Assembly (NCBI GenBank): GCA_024710355.1
Contig: JANJUX010000028.1
Span: 46,964 to 110,963 of the forward strand
Source: Candidatus Rifleibacteriota bacterium
GTDB taxonomy: Bacteria; Muiribacteriota; Ozemobacteria; Ozemobacterales; Ozemobacteraceae
Direction of reading: 5' to 3'
DNA: 64,000 nt
A model generated the notes under the pieces. It made no database searches. It was not told the origin of the DNA and saw nothing but the letters and a program-made list of their open reading frames with translations. The translations under genes and the position numbers were made by a program. Positions within the stretch are counted from its first letter, which is position 1; the number at the start of each line of letters is the position of its first letter. Shown here piece after piece: positions 1 through 9,371 of this stretch.

Positions 1-255
1 AAAATACGAATAAAAACTGATAACACCATAGACTTCGGCAAGGTGCAGGCCCAGACGATTGGCGACGTGAACCTGAACGACGCTGGGCAGGTAGGTGAAA
101 ATTTCCTGTGCTTTGTGCAGTGACTGAATCAGGAAACCGCGGTTTCTTTCCCGGTCATCGGTCAGAGGGAGGCTGGTCAGATAAACATCCAGCTCTTCTG
201 CCTTTTCGGGAGAAAGCTTAGCCAGTTCGGCTTTCGAGTTGATTGGACAGGACAT
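1..255 (-). CDS. nuoE: NuoE/HydC-type [2Fe-2S] thioredoxin-fold subunit (5' part only)
   Basis: The first 85 codons of a gene that runs off the left edge. The visible part is the helical N-terminal domain of the 24 kDa NADH dehydrogenase / NAD-linked hydrogenase subunit family: the stretch LIQSLHKAQEIFTYLP followed by a VANRLGL.LAEVYGV.SFYS pattern is the family signature. The cysteines that bind the [2Fe-2S] cluster would lie beyond the edge, so cluster binding is inferred. The family passes electrons between NAD(H) (NuoF/HydB partner) and complex I or a bifurcating hydrogenase; which of the two cannot be told here. The ATG is preceded by AAGGAGA at good spacing. A promoter and a leader with two hairpins lie upstream. 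Confidence 0.85.
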   Translation of the reverse strand, partial: MSCPINSKAELAKLSPEKAEELDVYLTSLPLTDDRERNRGFLIQSLHKAQEIFTYLPSVVQVHVANRLGLHLAEVYGVISFYSYF

Positions 256-274
256 CTTGAATCTCCTTGGTTCC

Positions 275-323
275 GCCAGTTTTTCTGGCAGTTTTTAGGT
301 TTTCAGCAGCTAAACTGAAAACC
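275..323 (-). promoter_or_regulatory. Two hairpins in the leader of the NuoE-like gene
   Basis: Between the putative transcription start and the NuoE-like ATG the minus-strand transcript can form a perfect 9-bp stem (298-306 with 315-323) followed by a GCCAG/CTGGC stem with an A5 loop (275-279 with 285-289). Neither is followed by a U-tract, so they are not obvious terminators. They may stabilise the mRNA or act in regulation; function unknown. Confidence 0.45.
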
Positions 324-340
324 ATTTTATCGCTGACGCA

Positions 341-369
341 AGTCTATAAGATTGTGACAATATTATCAA
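341..369 (-). promoter_or_regulatory. Sigma70-type promoter of the NuoE-like gene
   Basis: On the minus strand TTGATA and TAGACT are separated by 17 bases, with about 80 bases of leader before the ATG. The TAGACT -10 also occurs at the rfaE1 and phosphohexomutase promoters in this window. The rest of the 256-616 gap shows no gene; it also holds the terminator at 567-602. Confidence 0.5.
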
Positions 370-566
370 GCAAAAAGTTCATAATTTCACAAAATCATTT
401 TAGCTCACTGTTGATGCGGGTTTGGTGAACATGAAAAAACACGGTTTTGTGGCCCAAAATGGTATCATTTTAACTGTACCGCGTACCTTCTGTCGGTTTA
501 GCTCCGGGTGCTGTTTGCGACACCTGCTTTAAACCCATGAACACCGATGGTGGCGGCCAGAACCGA

Positions 567-602
567 AACCGACCCGCCGGGGCGCAGCCCGGCGGGTCGG
601 TT
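567..602 (-). terminator. Strong GC-rich hairpin terminator downstream of the GAF sensor gene
   Basis: A perfect 15-bp inverted repeat (567-581 with 588-602) with a 6-base loop lies just after the stop of the minus-strand sensor gene. The U-tail on the minus strand is weak (TTTC), but the stem is very stable and well placed. Confidence 0.7.
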
Positions 603-616
603 CCGGTTGCAATAAT

Positions 617-3055
617 TCAGGCCGAAAGGGTTTCGCGGTAGAAGCTTTCCCAGATTTCGCGTTCTTCGTTCATGACATACAGAGCGAAATGATCACGCAG
701 CATTTTTACGCAGAAATCGAGTATGGTTTCTTCCGGAATTCCCGTTTCGTGGCTGTAGTAAATAAAGATGGCACCGAGCAGGCGCGAATTGTGCAGCAGC
801 GGGAAAGTCATACAGCCGCCTTCGTCTTCGCCGAGGTCAATCGTTATCTTGTTGCGCGGGTTGGCTTTGAGAACCGCCAGAACTTCGTTTTCGGCGGCAT
901 TTATTACCAGCTGGCGCGAGCGGTCGATGCGGCTGCAGACTTCGATGCTTTCGTCGTTGCCGATTCTTACCAGCATTGCGTCCTTGACCGGTGCCAGGCG
1001 CCCGAACTCGTTCAGCATGCTTGCAAATGGGCGTTCTTCGTCTTCGGGTTTGCTGTAGACCATTGCCTTGATGCTGTCAAGCTGTGTGTAAAGCCGGGTG
1101 ATAGACAGGTGCAGCTTTTCGTTTTTGCTGCGGGCATCGCGGTTGGTGATAGCATTGCGGATAGCGGCGGCAGAATGCTTCAGATAGTAGCTGAGCATGT
1201 TGATGACCAGTTCGGGGTTGTCTTCGTGACCATATTTTTCGAGCATCATCATGCCAAGAATCTTGTTCTGATGTCTGACCGGGATATAGGCCACGAGGCG
1301 CTGCATCTGGCCGTTGCTGATAGCCAGCGATGCTGATTTTTCAGGGGTGATCTGGGCGTTGATGATTACCGGGCGGCCTTCGTTCAGGGCGGGATTGAGA
1401 ATTTCGGGATTGTTGCGCGGAATGTCGAGCAGTCGGGGCGAAGCCTTGCGGATGTCGAGAATTTCACCGCGCTGATGGTCGCTGTCTTCCGCTTTGAAAA
1501 TATGCAGACAGGTGTGATCGAGATTAAAAAGATCGCGGGTGCGTTTTTCGATGAGGGCCACCAGCTCTTCGATCTCGCCGCAGGCATTCATCAGCTCAGA
1601 AACCTCATCGAGCAGAAGCTGCTTGTAATCGAGCTCGGCAGAAAGCTGGTCGTTCGATGATTTGATAGTGGCCAGTTCGGTCATCAGACCGGTGATCTGA
1701 TTGTTCTGATTCGAGTTTTCAGATTTATAATCCTTCAGCTTCTGGTTGAGAAGTTCGATTTCAACGCTCTTTTCCAGGGCTGACTTCTGCATTTCTTCAA
1801 AAGATCTGAAATTTTCGCGGTTTTCAAGTGATACCTTTTCAAGGCTTGAGTTGATTTCAGCAAGTTCTCTGGTAAGGTTTTCGACCCGATTTTTCAGGAA
1901 AATTTCTTCGGTGCGCTCTTCAAAAATGGCGAGAATTTTCTGCTTGTCGTCACAATCGCGAAAACATGAGATTCTCGCGTTGAAAAGATGCTCGGTACCT
2001 TCACCTGAAGCGATTTTGATTTTTTCGAGCACCCGTCTGCTGCCGCTGGTAAGAACTGCCTGAATGACATAGCCCATGCCATACTGTTCCAGTTCTGGAA
2101 ACGCGGTGAACAGATTTTTGCCGCCAAGATCGGAAGGGAAAAAGCCGTTGCGGTCAACTTTGACTTTTTCGACGTTGCCGGCCGAATCGGTGATCAGCCA
2201 GGCATGCGCTCCCTGTTCAGCAGCAAATGTCGAGGCAATGGCGCGTGAATTGCTCTTGTAAAGATGATCGTTAAGGAAAAAAATGCGCTCTTTAAAAACG
2301 CTGGTCAGCTTGTGGGCAAGAAAGGCGGTTGCAAAAAGTCCGGTCGCCATAACTGCTGAGTTTGAATACAGCCAGCCGCTGCACTGGCTCAAGTCGCCAT
2401 AGACCGGCGGATAAAACTTGATGTGCGGCAGAAACTGAAACTTGACCAGCATACCGGTCACAAACCAGGCAGAAGCTGCAACTGCAGAATATACCGCGCC
2501 TGAACCCAGTCCCATAACGGCACCGGCCACGGTGATCGGAATGACATTGAGCAGAAACACAGGGCTTTCGATCGAGCCGGTATATCTGGTCAACAGCATG
2601 ATTACAGTCAGATCACTGATGACCTGCGTATGCATGACATTGCTCAGTGAGAACGGGTTGAACGAGAGGTCTTTAACTGTCTCAAGCAGCATCAGATAGA
2701 TTATGGCGGCAACTTTCGAAATCGCCAGTGGCAGGCTGGTAATACCACTCAGGCCGCGCGTCCTGATTCCCGAAAACAGCTGCGAAACAACCCGCAGCAA
2801 CAGCCGCTTGAGGGTGCTGATGCCGTGAGTGACCGCCATCTGCCTTGAAAGCAGCGAAAAATGCAGAGTGAAGTAGACATTCAATACCGCAAGAATGCAG
2901 CAAAGAATGTAGATTGGCTCGATTTTAAAGCTCATTCCCAGCCCGTGCAGACTGAAAAGGCTGAAACCGAAGATCAGCGGAATACTTGCCCAGCGCAAGG
3001 TGATCAGGCCGCGGGCGATCTGCAGTTCTCTTATACCGGAGCGGTTGGCAGTCAT
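617..3055 (-). CDS. Membrane-anchored PAS/GAF sensor without output domain
   Basis: An 812-residue protein. About the first 250 residues are strongly hydrophobic with several membrane helices, resembling the input domains of sensor kinases. A PAS-like segment follows (about 270-375), then a long coiled coil (about 380-480, rich in Glu/Asn/Gln heptads), then a GAF domain (about 490-640) and a second, more divergent GAF-like region (about 660-800). It ends there: there is no HisKA/HATPase, GGDEF, EAL, phosphatase or DNA-binding domain, so it must signal through a partner or be a regulatory scaffold. The ATG has an AGGAGATATT ribosome site. It appears to be a single-gene unit closed by the hairpin at 567-602. 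The ligand is unknown. Confidence 0.75.
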   Translation of the reverse strand: MTANRSGIRELQIARGLITLRWASIPLIFGFSLFSLHGLGMSFKIEPIYILCCILAVLNVYFTLHFSLLSRQMAVTHGISTLKRLLLRVVSQLFSGIRTRGLSGITSLPLAISKVAAIIYLMLLETVKDLSFNPFSLSNVMHTQVISDLTVIMLLTRYTGSIESPVFLLNVIPITVAGAVMGLGSGAVYSAVAASAWFVTGMLVKFQFLPHIKFYPPVYGDLSQCSGWLYSNSAVMATGLFATAFLAHKLTSVFKERIFFLNDHLYKSNSRAIASTFAAEQGAHAWLITDSAGNVEKVKVDRNGFFPSDLGGKNLFTAFPELEQYGMGYVIQAVLTSGSRRVLEKIKIASGEGTEHLFNARISCFRDCDDKQKILAIFEERTEEIFLKNRVENLTRELAEINSSLEKVSLENRENFRSFEEMQKSALEKSVEIELLNQKLKDYKSENSNQNNQITGLMTELATIKSSNDQLSAELDYKQLLLDEVSELMNACGEIEELVALIEKRTRDLFNLDHTCLHIFKAEDSDHQRGEILDIRKASPRLLDIPRNNPEILNPALNEGRPVIINAQITPEKSASLAISNGQMQRLVAYIPVRHQNKILGMMMLEKYGHEDNPELVINMLSYYLKHSAAAIRNAITNRDARSKNEKLHLSITRLYTQLDSIKAMVYSKPEDEERPFASMLNEFGRLAPVKDAMLVRIGNDESIEVCSRIDRSRQLVINAAENEVLAVLKANPRNKITIDLGEDEGGCMTFPLLHNSRLLGAIFIYYSHETGIPEETILDFCVKMLRDHFALYVMNEEREIWESFYRETLSA

Positions 3056-3154
3056 AATATCTCCTGAACTAACAACGGATAAACACAGTTCAGGCCAGAT
3101 ATCGGCAGGATAGGGGAATTATTTAACGAAAAGTCGCAAAGATGACTTTATCGA

Positions 3155-4756
3155 CTACTTTCGCAGGGTTTTAAGGGCTATACCGCGGGCTGCCAGTAAT
3201 GAAAGGATCTCGGCGCAGCCCCTGCCGGTGGCTGTAGCGATGGCCCAGCGCCGGTTGAAGGCCTGGTGATCGTTGGCGGAAACCCGCATGGCGGCCGCAA
3301 CACTGCTGTCATTGCCTAAATGCCATTCGTGATTCTGGGTCTGCGGTGGCCAGCCCTGCTGCAGCAGACCGCGCAGTTCAAACGGTGTGATGTCGCAGCT
3401 GGCGGCAATACCGATCTGCATGCTGCTGGAAATATCACCTGTAAAGCCTTTTTCAAAGAGGCTGCCGGTAATTCTCGATCGCAGACGGGCGACGCAGCCA
3501 CTTACCTGGTCGAGGTGGCAGTGAAAGCTGATTGTCAGTCGGTCAGGGTCTGAATTGTCGGTGCTGACCGGAAAAGAGGTGGCAGACTCGGCGCCGATAC
3601 CTTCGTTGATGATATTCAGCGTGCCACGGCTGGCCACAAAAGTGAGCGCAACGTCGGCCGTGGCACTGCCGGAACTCCGACTGCATGCCGAAAACCTCGG
3701 AAAAGTGCTGCCGGAATAGCTCAGCTCGTGCTGCCGGGTTTCCGGCATCGAAACGCCCTCGGCAACCCTGTCAGGATTGAGAAATGCAACTTCAGACTGT
3801 TCAAAGTCTGAAAAATTACCGTTCCAGTGCTGAGCCCAGGCCTGAAAAAGGCTGCTCTTGGTAAGGTCTCTCCGGTCATCTGAAAAAATGCGGATGATTC
3901 TTGCGGCGAAGCCTTTCCAGAGAGGGGAGCCCTCGCCGCTATAGCTCTGACGTGCGAATTGTCGCAGTTTTCCCTGGCTGCCGGCAAGCGTTTCTTCGTC
4001 GCCACTTATTGTCAGAGCCAGGCAAAGTGAGTTGCCACAGTTGAGGAGTTCGTAGCTGGCTGACCCGACGCTGTTTTCGCTGATGAATTTCTCGCCGATG
4101 AACTTGGCCGAAATAAAAGAGCGGCTCGAAAATTCATTCCAGCTGAGAACCGCATAGAGAGTGACCGGAACCTCGGGAATGACCAGCGGGCCGCTCTCGG
4201 TCAGCGGCAACGAACGATCGTAAAGTGAGGCGAAAAGCTCGGTATCGGGGCCAAGCATTTCTTTGACCCGACTGCTGCCGCTTGAGGTAAAAAGTGATAC
4301 CGGTGCGCTGGCAGGAGTCAGGGTGCTGTTGCCTGGCAGGTGCCGCCAGAGAACGCTGTGCAGGTAATTTGCCAGGCTCTTTTTGCTGTTGTCATTCTGA
4401 ACGCCGGGAATTTTGCCGGCCAGACCGTTCAGCATCGTGCGACAGAGGCTGATGGCCGAATCTTCGCCGCCCGGATACAGCAGTGAAAACTGAACCCCAT
4501 TGAGGTTGTAACTGGCAGACCAGATGGCGCCCACCGAGTTGATGCGGTCGGCCAGGTTTGCCGGTTTTTCCTGCATCGTCTGCAGCAGGGCCTGAAAAAG
4601 GCTTTCTGAACGATTCAGCTGACCGGCGAATGGTGGCGAAAAAGTAATGACGATAACGTTCATCCGGTCGGAGCCTGGAATCGTCTGGGCGCCGGCTGAG
4701 ATGGGCAGCAGGGCCAGAAGAAGCAGCAGGTTGAAAATGTACGCAAAAAATCTCAT
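3155..4756 (-). CDS. Secreted protein of unknown function
   Basis: A 533-residue protein that I do not recognise. The chosen ATG gives a clear signal peptide (MRFFAYIFNLLLLLALLPISAGA) with a plausible signal peptidase I site after AGA. In-frame starts further upstream (up to 4822) would put about 22 polar residues before the hydrophobic core. The mature protein looks like alternating alpha/beta sequence with several isolated cysteines; a remote resemblance to inactive M16-peptidase-like halves is possible, but I see no HxxEH motif and do not claim it. A TGCTATAAT extended -10 sits so close that transcription would begin at this ATG (see findings). It faces the next gene divergently. Confidence 0.55.
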   Translation of the reverse strand: MRFFAYIFNLLLLLALLPISAGAQTIPGSDRMNVIVITFSPPFAGQLNRSESLFQALLQTMQEKPANLADRINSVGAIWSASYNLNGVQFSLLYPGGEDSAISLCRTMLNGLAGKIPGVQNDNSKKSLANYLHSVLWRHLPGNSTLTPASAPVSLFTSSGSSRVKEMLGPDTELFASLYDRSLPLTESGPLVIPEVPVTLYAVLSWNEFSSRSFISAKFIGEKFISENSVGSASYELLNCGNSLCLALTISGDEETLAGSQGKLRQFARQSYSGEGSPLWKGFAARIIRIFSDDRRDLTKSSLFQAWAQHWNGNFSDFEQSEVAFLNPDRVAEGVSMPETRQHELSYSGSTFPRFSACSRSSGSATADVALTFVASRGTLNIINEGIGAESATSFPVSTDNSDPDRLTISFHCHLDQVSGCVARLRSRITGSLFEKGFTGDISSSMQIGIAASCDITPFELRGLLQQGWPPQTQNHEWHLGNDSSVAAAMRVSANDHQAFNRRWAIATATGRGCAEILSLLAARGIALKTLRK

Positions 4757-4762
4757 GGCTGC

Positions 4763-4771
4763 ATTATAGCA
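4763..4771 (-). promoter_or_regulatory. Extended -10 promoter element (minus strand)
   Basis: TGCTATAAT on the minus strand is a perfect extended -10; no good -35 is seen 17 bases upstream. The expected start of transcription, seven bases past the -10, falls on the A of the ATG at 4756. Confidence 0.45.
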
Positions 4772-4859
4772 CATTGACCTGTTTGCGGCTAAAAAGTTGC
4801 ATGTCGGTCTGTACTGACGCATCAGAATGGCACGTCGGTGATGAAATAAAAGCTAAAGC

Positions 4860-4888
4860 TTGCTTTTATGGCGGTCGGAAATTAAAAT
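4860..4888 (+). promoter_or_regulatory. Sigma70-type promoter for the dolichol/phytol-kinase-like gene
   Basis: TTGCTT and TAAAAT separated by 17 bases, about 30 bases before the ATG at 4924, divergent from the minus-strand -10 at 4763-4771. Confidence 0.55.
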
Positions 4889-4923
4889 CATGGGCATAGC
4901 ATATCTTTTGAAGGCGGTAGCAG

Positions 4924-6318
4924 ATGGTTTCCTGGGATGCAGAAGTCGGCTCGGCATTGATTGTGGCGGCTCTGTTTCTGGTTCTCGTCGGTTGCGGTGA
5001 AATTCTTCGCGGTCTGAATGCCTGTTCTCAGGAGGGCACCCGCAAATTTGTCCATCTGACCGGCGGCATCGTATCGCTGTGCTTTGCTTACGTCTTCAAA
5101 TCACACTGGACCATCCTGGGTCTCTGTATAGCCTTTGTAACGCTGATGGCGACCACCCGAAAAATGGGTCTGCTGCAGTCGGTACATGGGGTCAAACGCA
5201 AATCCAGCGGTGACATTCTGCATCCGGTCGCTATTTACCTCACCTTTGCCGCCACCAGCTATTTCGAAAAACCAGATTTTTACCTGATATCGGTCATGGT
5301 GCTTTCGGTTTCAGACGCTCTGGCCGCGATTATCGGTGTTTCATACGGCTTCAAGGTTTACAGTGTCGAAGAAGAGCGCAAAAGTCTCGAAGGCTCGGTC
5401 ATTTTTCTGCTGTCGACCTTCCTGATCGTTCACCTCGGGCTACTGCTGCTGACCTCGGTCGGGCGCATGGAGTGCGTGCTGTCGGCCCTTTTGATCGCGG
5501 TTCTGGTGACCTGTTTCGAGGCAATTTCTCTCGGGGGCGCCGACAACATCATCATTCCGTTCGGCACGCTGTTCATCATCATGAAAATCACCACCAAACC
5601 GATCCCCGAAATCATCGGCCAGCTCTGCTCTGTCGGTATCATCTTTCTGACGACCTATCTGTTCGGCAACCTGTCAGGGAGGCTCGGTACCTCAGGAATA
5701 ATCGGCGTTGGCCTGATGGGATACGCCGCCTGGAGCCTGATCGGGGCCGAGTGGTACATCCCGGTCTTTGTTTGCACGGTTCTGATTTCGCTCGTCGATC
5801 TTTTTCTCGAAATGCCCGGTAACCAGGATGAACTGCTGCGTGTCCGGCCGATTTTTTACATGTTTGCCGTTTCCGCCTGCTGGATCATCGGGGCCAACCT
5901 GAGTCTGATCAACCGCCTGATCGACACTTCGATGTTTTTTGTGCCATACGTCGTGAGCTTTGCCGCAATTTTGAGTATCCGCTGGAAATGGTCGCAGCGC
6001 GAAGGCAACCTTGCCTCAGCCAGCCGTCGGCGAGTGGTTCCCCGTTTCATTGCCGAAGGCAACTTTTTTGTGCGCTCCAGCTTCCTGTCGCTGGTTTTTC
6101 TACCGATAAATCATTTTCTCGGGCTCGAACTGCTCAACCCGGCTTTTTCAGCGGTAACCTGCCTGGTCGGTATCGTGGTTTCCGATGCCATTTACTGGGG
6201 TATAGGAAAACGCTATCACGGCCAGTGGAGCCGGATAGCGTTTCTACGACTTGGTATGCTTTCGGTTTTTCTGTCGTCGAGCCTGGTTTTTGCGGCTAAT
6301 CTGTGGTTTTACCGCTGA
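4924..6318 (+). CDS. Dolichol/phytol kinase-like CTP-transferase family membrane protein
   Basis: A 464-residue polytopic membrane protein. The N-terminal half carries the hallmarks of the dolichol kinase / phytol kinase / CdsA-related superfamily: an RKFVHLTGG segment near residue 40, a SDALAAIIGVSYG motif near residue 137, a KSLEGS segment shortly after and a (G)ADNIIIPFGT motif near residue 200. These enzymes transfer the gamma-phosphate of CTP to a polyprenol or phytol at the membrane. The C-terminal half adds further membrane helices, making the protein about twice the usual length of this fold. Substrate unknown; a polyprenol role in glycan export would fit the diderm context but is inference. 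It converges on the nucleotidase gene with only 4 bases between the stops. Confidence 0.75.
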   Translation: MVSWDAEVGSALIVAALFLVLVGCGEILRGLNACSQEGTRKFVHLTGGIVSLCFAYVFKSHWTILGLCIAFVTLMATTRKMGLLQSVHGVKRKSSGDILHPVAIYLTFAATSYFEKPDFYLISVMVLSVSDALAAIIGVSYGFKVYSVEEERKSLEGSVIFLLSTFLIVHLGLLLLTSVGRMECVLSALLIAVLVTCFEAISLGGADNIIIPFGTLFIIMKITTKPIPEIIGQLCSVGIIFLTTYLFGNLSGRLGTSGIIGVGLMGYAAWSLIGAEWYIPVFVCTVLISLVDLFLEMPGNQDELLRVRPIFYMFAVSACWIIGANLSLINRLIDTSMFFVPYVVSFAAILSIRWKWSQREGNLASASRRRVVPRFIAEGNFFVRSSFLSLVFLPINHFLGLELLNPAFSAVTCLVGIVVSDAIYWGIGKRYHGQWSRIAFLRLGMLSVFLSSSLVFAANLWFYR

Positions 6319-6322
6319 CCTG

Positions 6323-7861
6323 TCAGCTCTGGAGTTTAAATGGCAGTTCGCGGTAGTCGGGCAGAGTGCCAAGCTTTTTCAGCAGGCCCTCGGCCGCGTC
6401 GCGCATGAAAACCCCCGAATCTTCTATTTTCTGTGGATCAGTGAACAGTTTGTCGCCGGCAATATTGCCGTTTGCCATGAACGACGAGGTTGAAACCCGG
6501 TAAGTTTTCGTCGGCGAAAGCGGTTCGTTGCCGATCATGACATTTTCTGCCCGGCCGGTTTTGCGGTTGAAAACGCCGGTAACGCCGGCAAACTGGTAAC
6601 CATCGGGGTCACCAAAGTTGGCGGCAACGAAATCGAGCATTTTCTGAACGGCGGCACCGGTCATGGTGAAGGTAACGACAGTGTTGTCGTAGGGAACCGC
6701 TTCGTAGATCTCGCCGCGGGTGAGTTCGCCGGCCTTTAGATCGGTGCGAATGGCGCCGGAATTGACGATGCAGATGTCTGAACCGGCGGCGTCACGCATG
6801 CCGGCGGCAATAAACGAGCCCATCGGCAGCAGCGCCTTTTTGCGTTCATCTTTCGGAAAATCGAGATCGGCCGGGGTCTGCCCGAGCACCTCGTTCATAA
6901 TTTTTTGCAGCTTCTGGTCGTATTCAGAAACCATCTGCACCAGACTGGCCGGCGCCAGATGCTCAAATTCAGGAGTGACTTTGATCAGACTGCCCGACCA
7001 GCTGGCGATGCGCCCATCATCTTCGATCAGCAGGTCGACACGCCCGACAAAATGCCCCCATTCACCGGCCTGAGCGACCAGAGTGCCATTGAGGCTATTT
7101 TTGCAGGCACCGGCTTCGGCTGAGTTGGCCACCAGCTTTGGCTGTGCCAGCTCAACGTGGGTGTGTCCGCCGATCAGAAGGTCGATTTCGCCGACAGCGG
7201 CGGCGGTCTGCTCGTCGAATTCAAGCCCGGCATGTGAAAGGAGAATCACCAGGTCGACATGCGGCCTGATACGTCTGGCGGTGGCCCTGACGGCTTCAGC
7301 CTGGTTCTGGTGGGTCATCGGCGCCCTGATTTTGCGGTCGATGCTTTCCCAGGCCTCGTTGCCAATGCTGCCAATCACACCGATCTTCAGACCATTCCTG
7401 ATAAAGACATGATATGGGGCAAAAACCGGCCGTTTTGTGCCGGCAAACAAAACATTGCAGCAGAGCAGGCGCATGCCGGTTTCGGCAAGGCGGGCCTGCA
7501 GATTGCCCAGGTCATTGTCAAGTTCGTGATTGCCGAGCGTGGTTGCATCATAACCGCAGGCTTTTGCCGTTCGATAGCAGGCTTCACCTTTAAAAATACT
7601 GTAAAACGGCGTTCCCTGAAGGATGTCGCCGGCATCGAGCAGAAGTATTTCGCCTTCCTGACTGCGGATGTGCTCGATCAGACCGGCACGGCGCACGATA
7701 CCGCCGCAGTCGGGGCCGTGCTGCTTGCTCTCGAAAGGCAGCATGCGCGAGTGCGTGTCATTGGTGTGCAGAATGGTCAGGCGCGTGGCCGCATCGACCG
7801 GAGAGAAAAATAGAGTGACCAGAACCAGCAGCATGACCGCTGCTTTGCTATTAGTTTTCAT
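6323..7861 (-). CDS. 5'-nucleotidase / UshA-family metallophosphatase, secreted
   Basis: A 512-residue two-domain phosphoesterase. A signal peptide (ending near PVDAA) precedes the calcineurin-like metal-binding domain with all expected motifs: HTNDTHSR, DAGDILQGT, GNHELD, LLSHAGLE and GGHTHVE. The C-terminal nucleotidase domain has NSGAIRTDL and the YDNTVV substrate-binding region. The family hydrolyses extracytoplasmic nucleotides, nucleotide sugars or cyclic nucleotides; the exact substrate cannot be read from the sequence. It lies 7 bases downstream of pepD on the same strand, so a two-gene operon of peptide and nucleotide scavenging is likely. Confidence 0.88.
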   Translation of the reverse strand: MKTNSKAAVMLLVLVTLFFSPVDAATRLTILHTNDTHSRMLPFESKQHGPDCGGIVRRAGLIEHIRSQEGEILLLDAGDILQGTPFYSIFKGEACYRTAKACGYDATTLGNHELDNDLGNLQARLAETGMRLLCCNVLFAGTKRPVFAPYHVFIRNGLKIGVIGSIGNEAWESIDRKIRAPMTHQNQAEAVRATARRIRPHVDLVILLSHAGLEFDEQTAAAVGEIDLLIGGHTHVELAQPKLVANSAEAGACKNSLNGTLVAQAGEWGHFVGRVDLLIEDDGRIASWSGSLIKVTPEFEHLAPASLVQMVSEYDQKLQKIMNEVLGQTPADLDFPKDERKKALLPMGSFIAAGMRDAAGSDICIVNSGAIRTDLKAGELTRGEIYEAVPYDNTVVTFTMTGAAVQKMLDFVAANFGDPDGYQFAGVTGVFNRKTGRAENVMIGNEPLSPTKTYRVSTSSFMANGNIAGDKLFTDPQKIEDSGVFMRDAAEGLLKKLGTLPDYRELPFKLQS

Positions 7862-7868
7862 GGCTGCC

Positions 7869-9371
7869 TCAGAGTTCTGCGAGAATGGTTTTCAGCAGCG
7901 AATATACCTTCGGCAGTGACGGCAGAAACATCTTTTCTTCAGGAGAATGCGGGTTTCTGATATTCGGCCCAAGAGATATCATCTGCATCTCCGGGTGAAG
8001 ATTTCCGATCAGGCCACATTCAAGGCCGGCATGAATCGCTTCTACTTTTGGCTTTTCACTGAAAAGAGATTCGTATATTTCGCAGCATTTTTTCAGTAGC
8101 GCTGAGTTGAAGTCGGGGCGCCATGAAGGATAACCGTTGCCACTGTGATACCTGGCACCACCCAGACGGGCGATCGCTTCAATACGGGCGGTGATGGCAT
8201 CGCGTCGGCTCATTACCGAACTGCGCTGACTTGTAAGAATAAACAGGCGCCCTTCGTTGACCCAGACCTTAGCGAGATTCGACGAGGTTTCAACAAGCTG
8301 CGGCATGTCGGTCGATCTTGCGGCAACACCGTGCGGAATCGCGATGATCAGATCGAGAACTCTGAGGCTGATATAGCTGAGCATGGCGCGGCGGTCCGGG
8401 GTCTGGTGCAGGGTTTTGAGGCTGATGCTCAGACCCGGGTCGGTAACCGCAAATTCAGATCTGATGGTTTCATGATTGCCCGAAACGATTTCGGCAACTC
8501 TGTCTGATTCGCTTACCGGCACGTAGAAGGTCGCTTCGGCATCGCGCGGAATGGCATTGTGAGCAGTGCCGCCAAGAACGCCAATCAGGCGAACGTCGGT
8601 ATGCTCGCGAATACGGTGCAGTACACGGGCCAGAACCCTTATGGCGTTGGCTCTTTCGTTGATGATGTTGGCACCAGAATGACCGCCGGTGCAGCCGCTA
8701 ACCATCAACTGCATGGCGACATAGTCATTCGGAACTTCTTCATAATCCAGATCCAGTTCGATATGGCTGTCTTTACCGCCGGCACAGCCAATGGTAAAGA
8801 CGTCGTCCGTTTCTGAGTCGATGTTTATAAGGTATTTGCCTTTAAGACTGCCTGGTTTGAGTCCTTTGGCGCCGGTCAGGCCGGTTTCTTCCTCGACGGT
8901 GAAAAGCAGTTCGATGGCCGGGTGTTTTACAGTGCTGTCAGTTACCAGGCACTGGGCCATGGCAATGGCAATGCCGTTGTCGGCGCCGAGTGTCGTGTGA
9001 TCAGCCTTGAGCCATTCGCCATCATAAACGAATCTGATCGGATCATGGAAAAAATCATGGTTGGAATCGGGAGTCTTTTCGCAGACCATGTCGAGGTGGC
9101 CCTGTAACACGATGCCGTGGCGCTTTTCCATGCCTTTGCTGGCGGGAATCCTGATGATCAGATTGCCAACGTGGTCGACTTCAGCGGCAAATTTATGTTC
9201 TTCTGCCCATTTTACAAGAAAAGCACGAATCTGCGCTTCATTGCCTGACTTGCGCGGAATAGCGCTGATCGCGGCAAAATGATCGAGGATGGTCTGCGTA
9301 ATGGCGTCAGCCTTGAAGGTCTTTGCGCCAGTGTCAGCCTTTTTCTTTGAGCTTGTAGAATCCTTTCCCAT
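7869..9371 (-). CDS. pepD: Aminoacyl-histidine dipeptidase PepD (M20 family)
   Basis: A 500-residue cytosolic zinc dipeptidase of the Xaa-His/beta-alanyl dipeptidase family. Metal and catalytic motifs are visible: GHLDMVCEK (His and Asp), LGADNGIAIA (bridging Asp), EEETGLTGA (catalytic Glu pair) and a GGHSGANI segment in the dimerisation domain; LECGLIG near the C-terminus also fits. About 25 Lys/Ser-rich residues precede the usual N-terminus. The ATG has an AAGGAGAA site. It leads the two-gene unit with the nucleotidase and is divergent from the histidine kinase gene. Confidence 0.9.
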   Translation of the reverse strand: MGKDSTSSKKKADTGAKTFKADAITQTILDHFAAISAIPRKSGNEAQIRAFLVKWAEEHKFAAEVDHVGNLIIRIPASKGMEKRHGIVLQGHLDMVCEKTPDSNHDFFHDPIRFVYDGEWLKADHTTLGADNGIAIAMAQCLVTDSTVKHPAIELLFTVEEETGLTGAKGLKPGSLKGKYLINIDSETDDVFTIGCAGGKDSHIELDLDYEEVPNDYVAMQLMVSGCTGGHSGANIINERANAIRVLARVLHRIREHTDVRLIGVLGGTAHNAIPRDAEATFYVPVSESDRVAEIVSGNHETIRSEFAVTDPGLSISLKTLHQTPDRRAMLSYISLRVLDLIIAIPHGVAARSTDMPQLVETSSNLAKVWVNEGRLFILTSQRSSVMSRRDAITARIEAIARLGGARYHSGNGYPSWRPDFNSALLKKCCEIYESLFSEKPKVEAIHAGLECGLIGNLHPEMQMISLGPNIRNPHSPEEKMFLPSLPKVYSLLKTILAEL

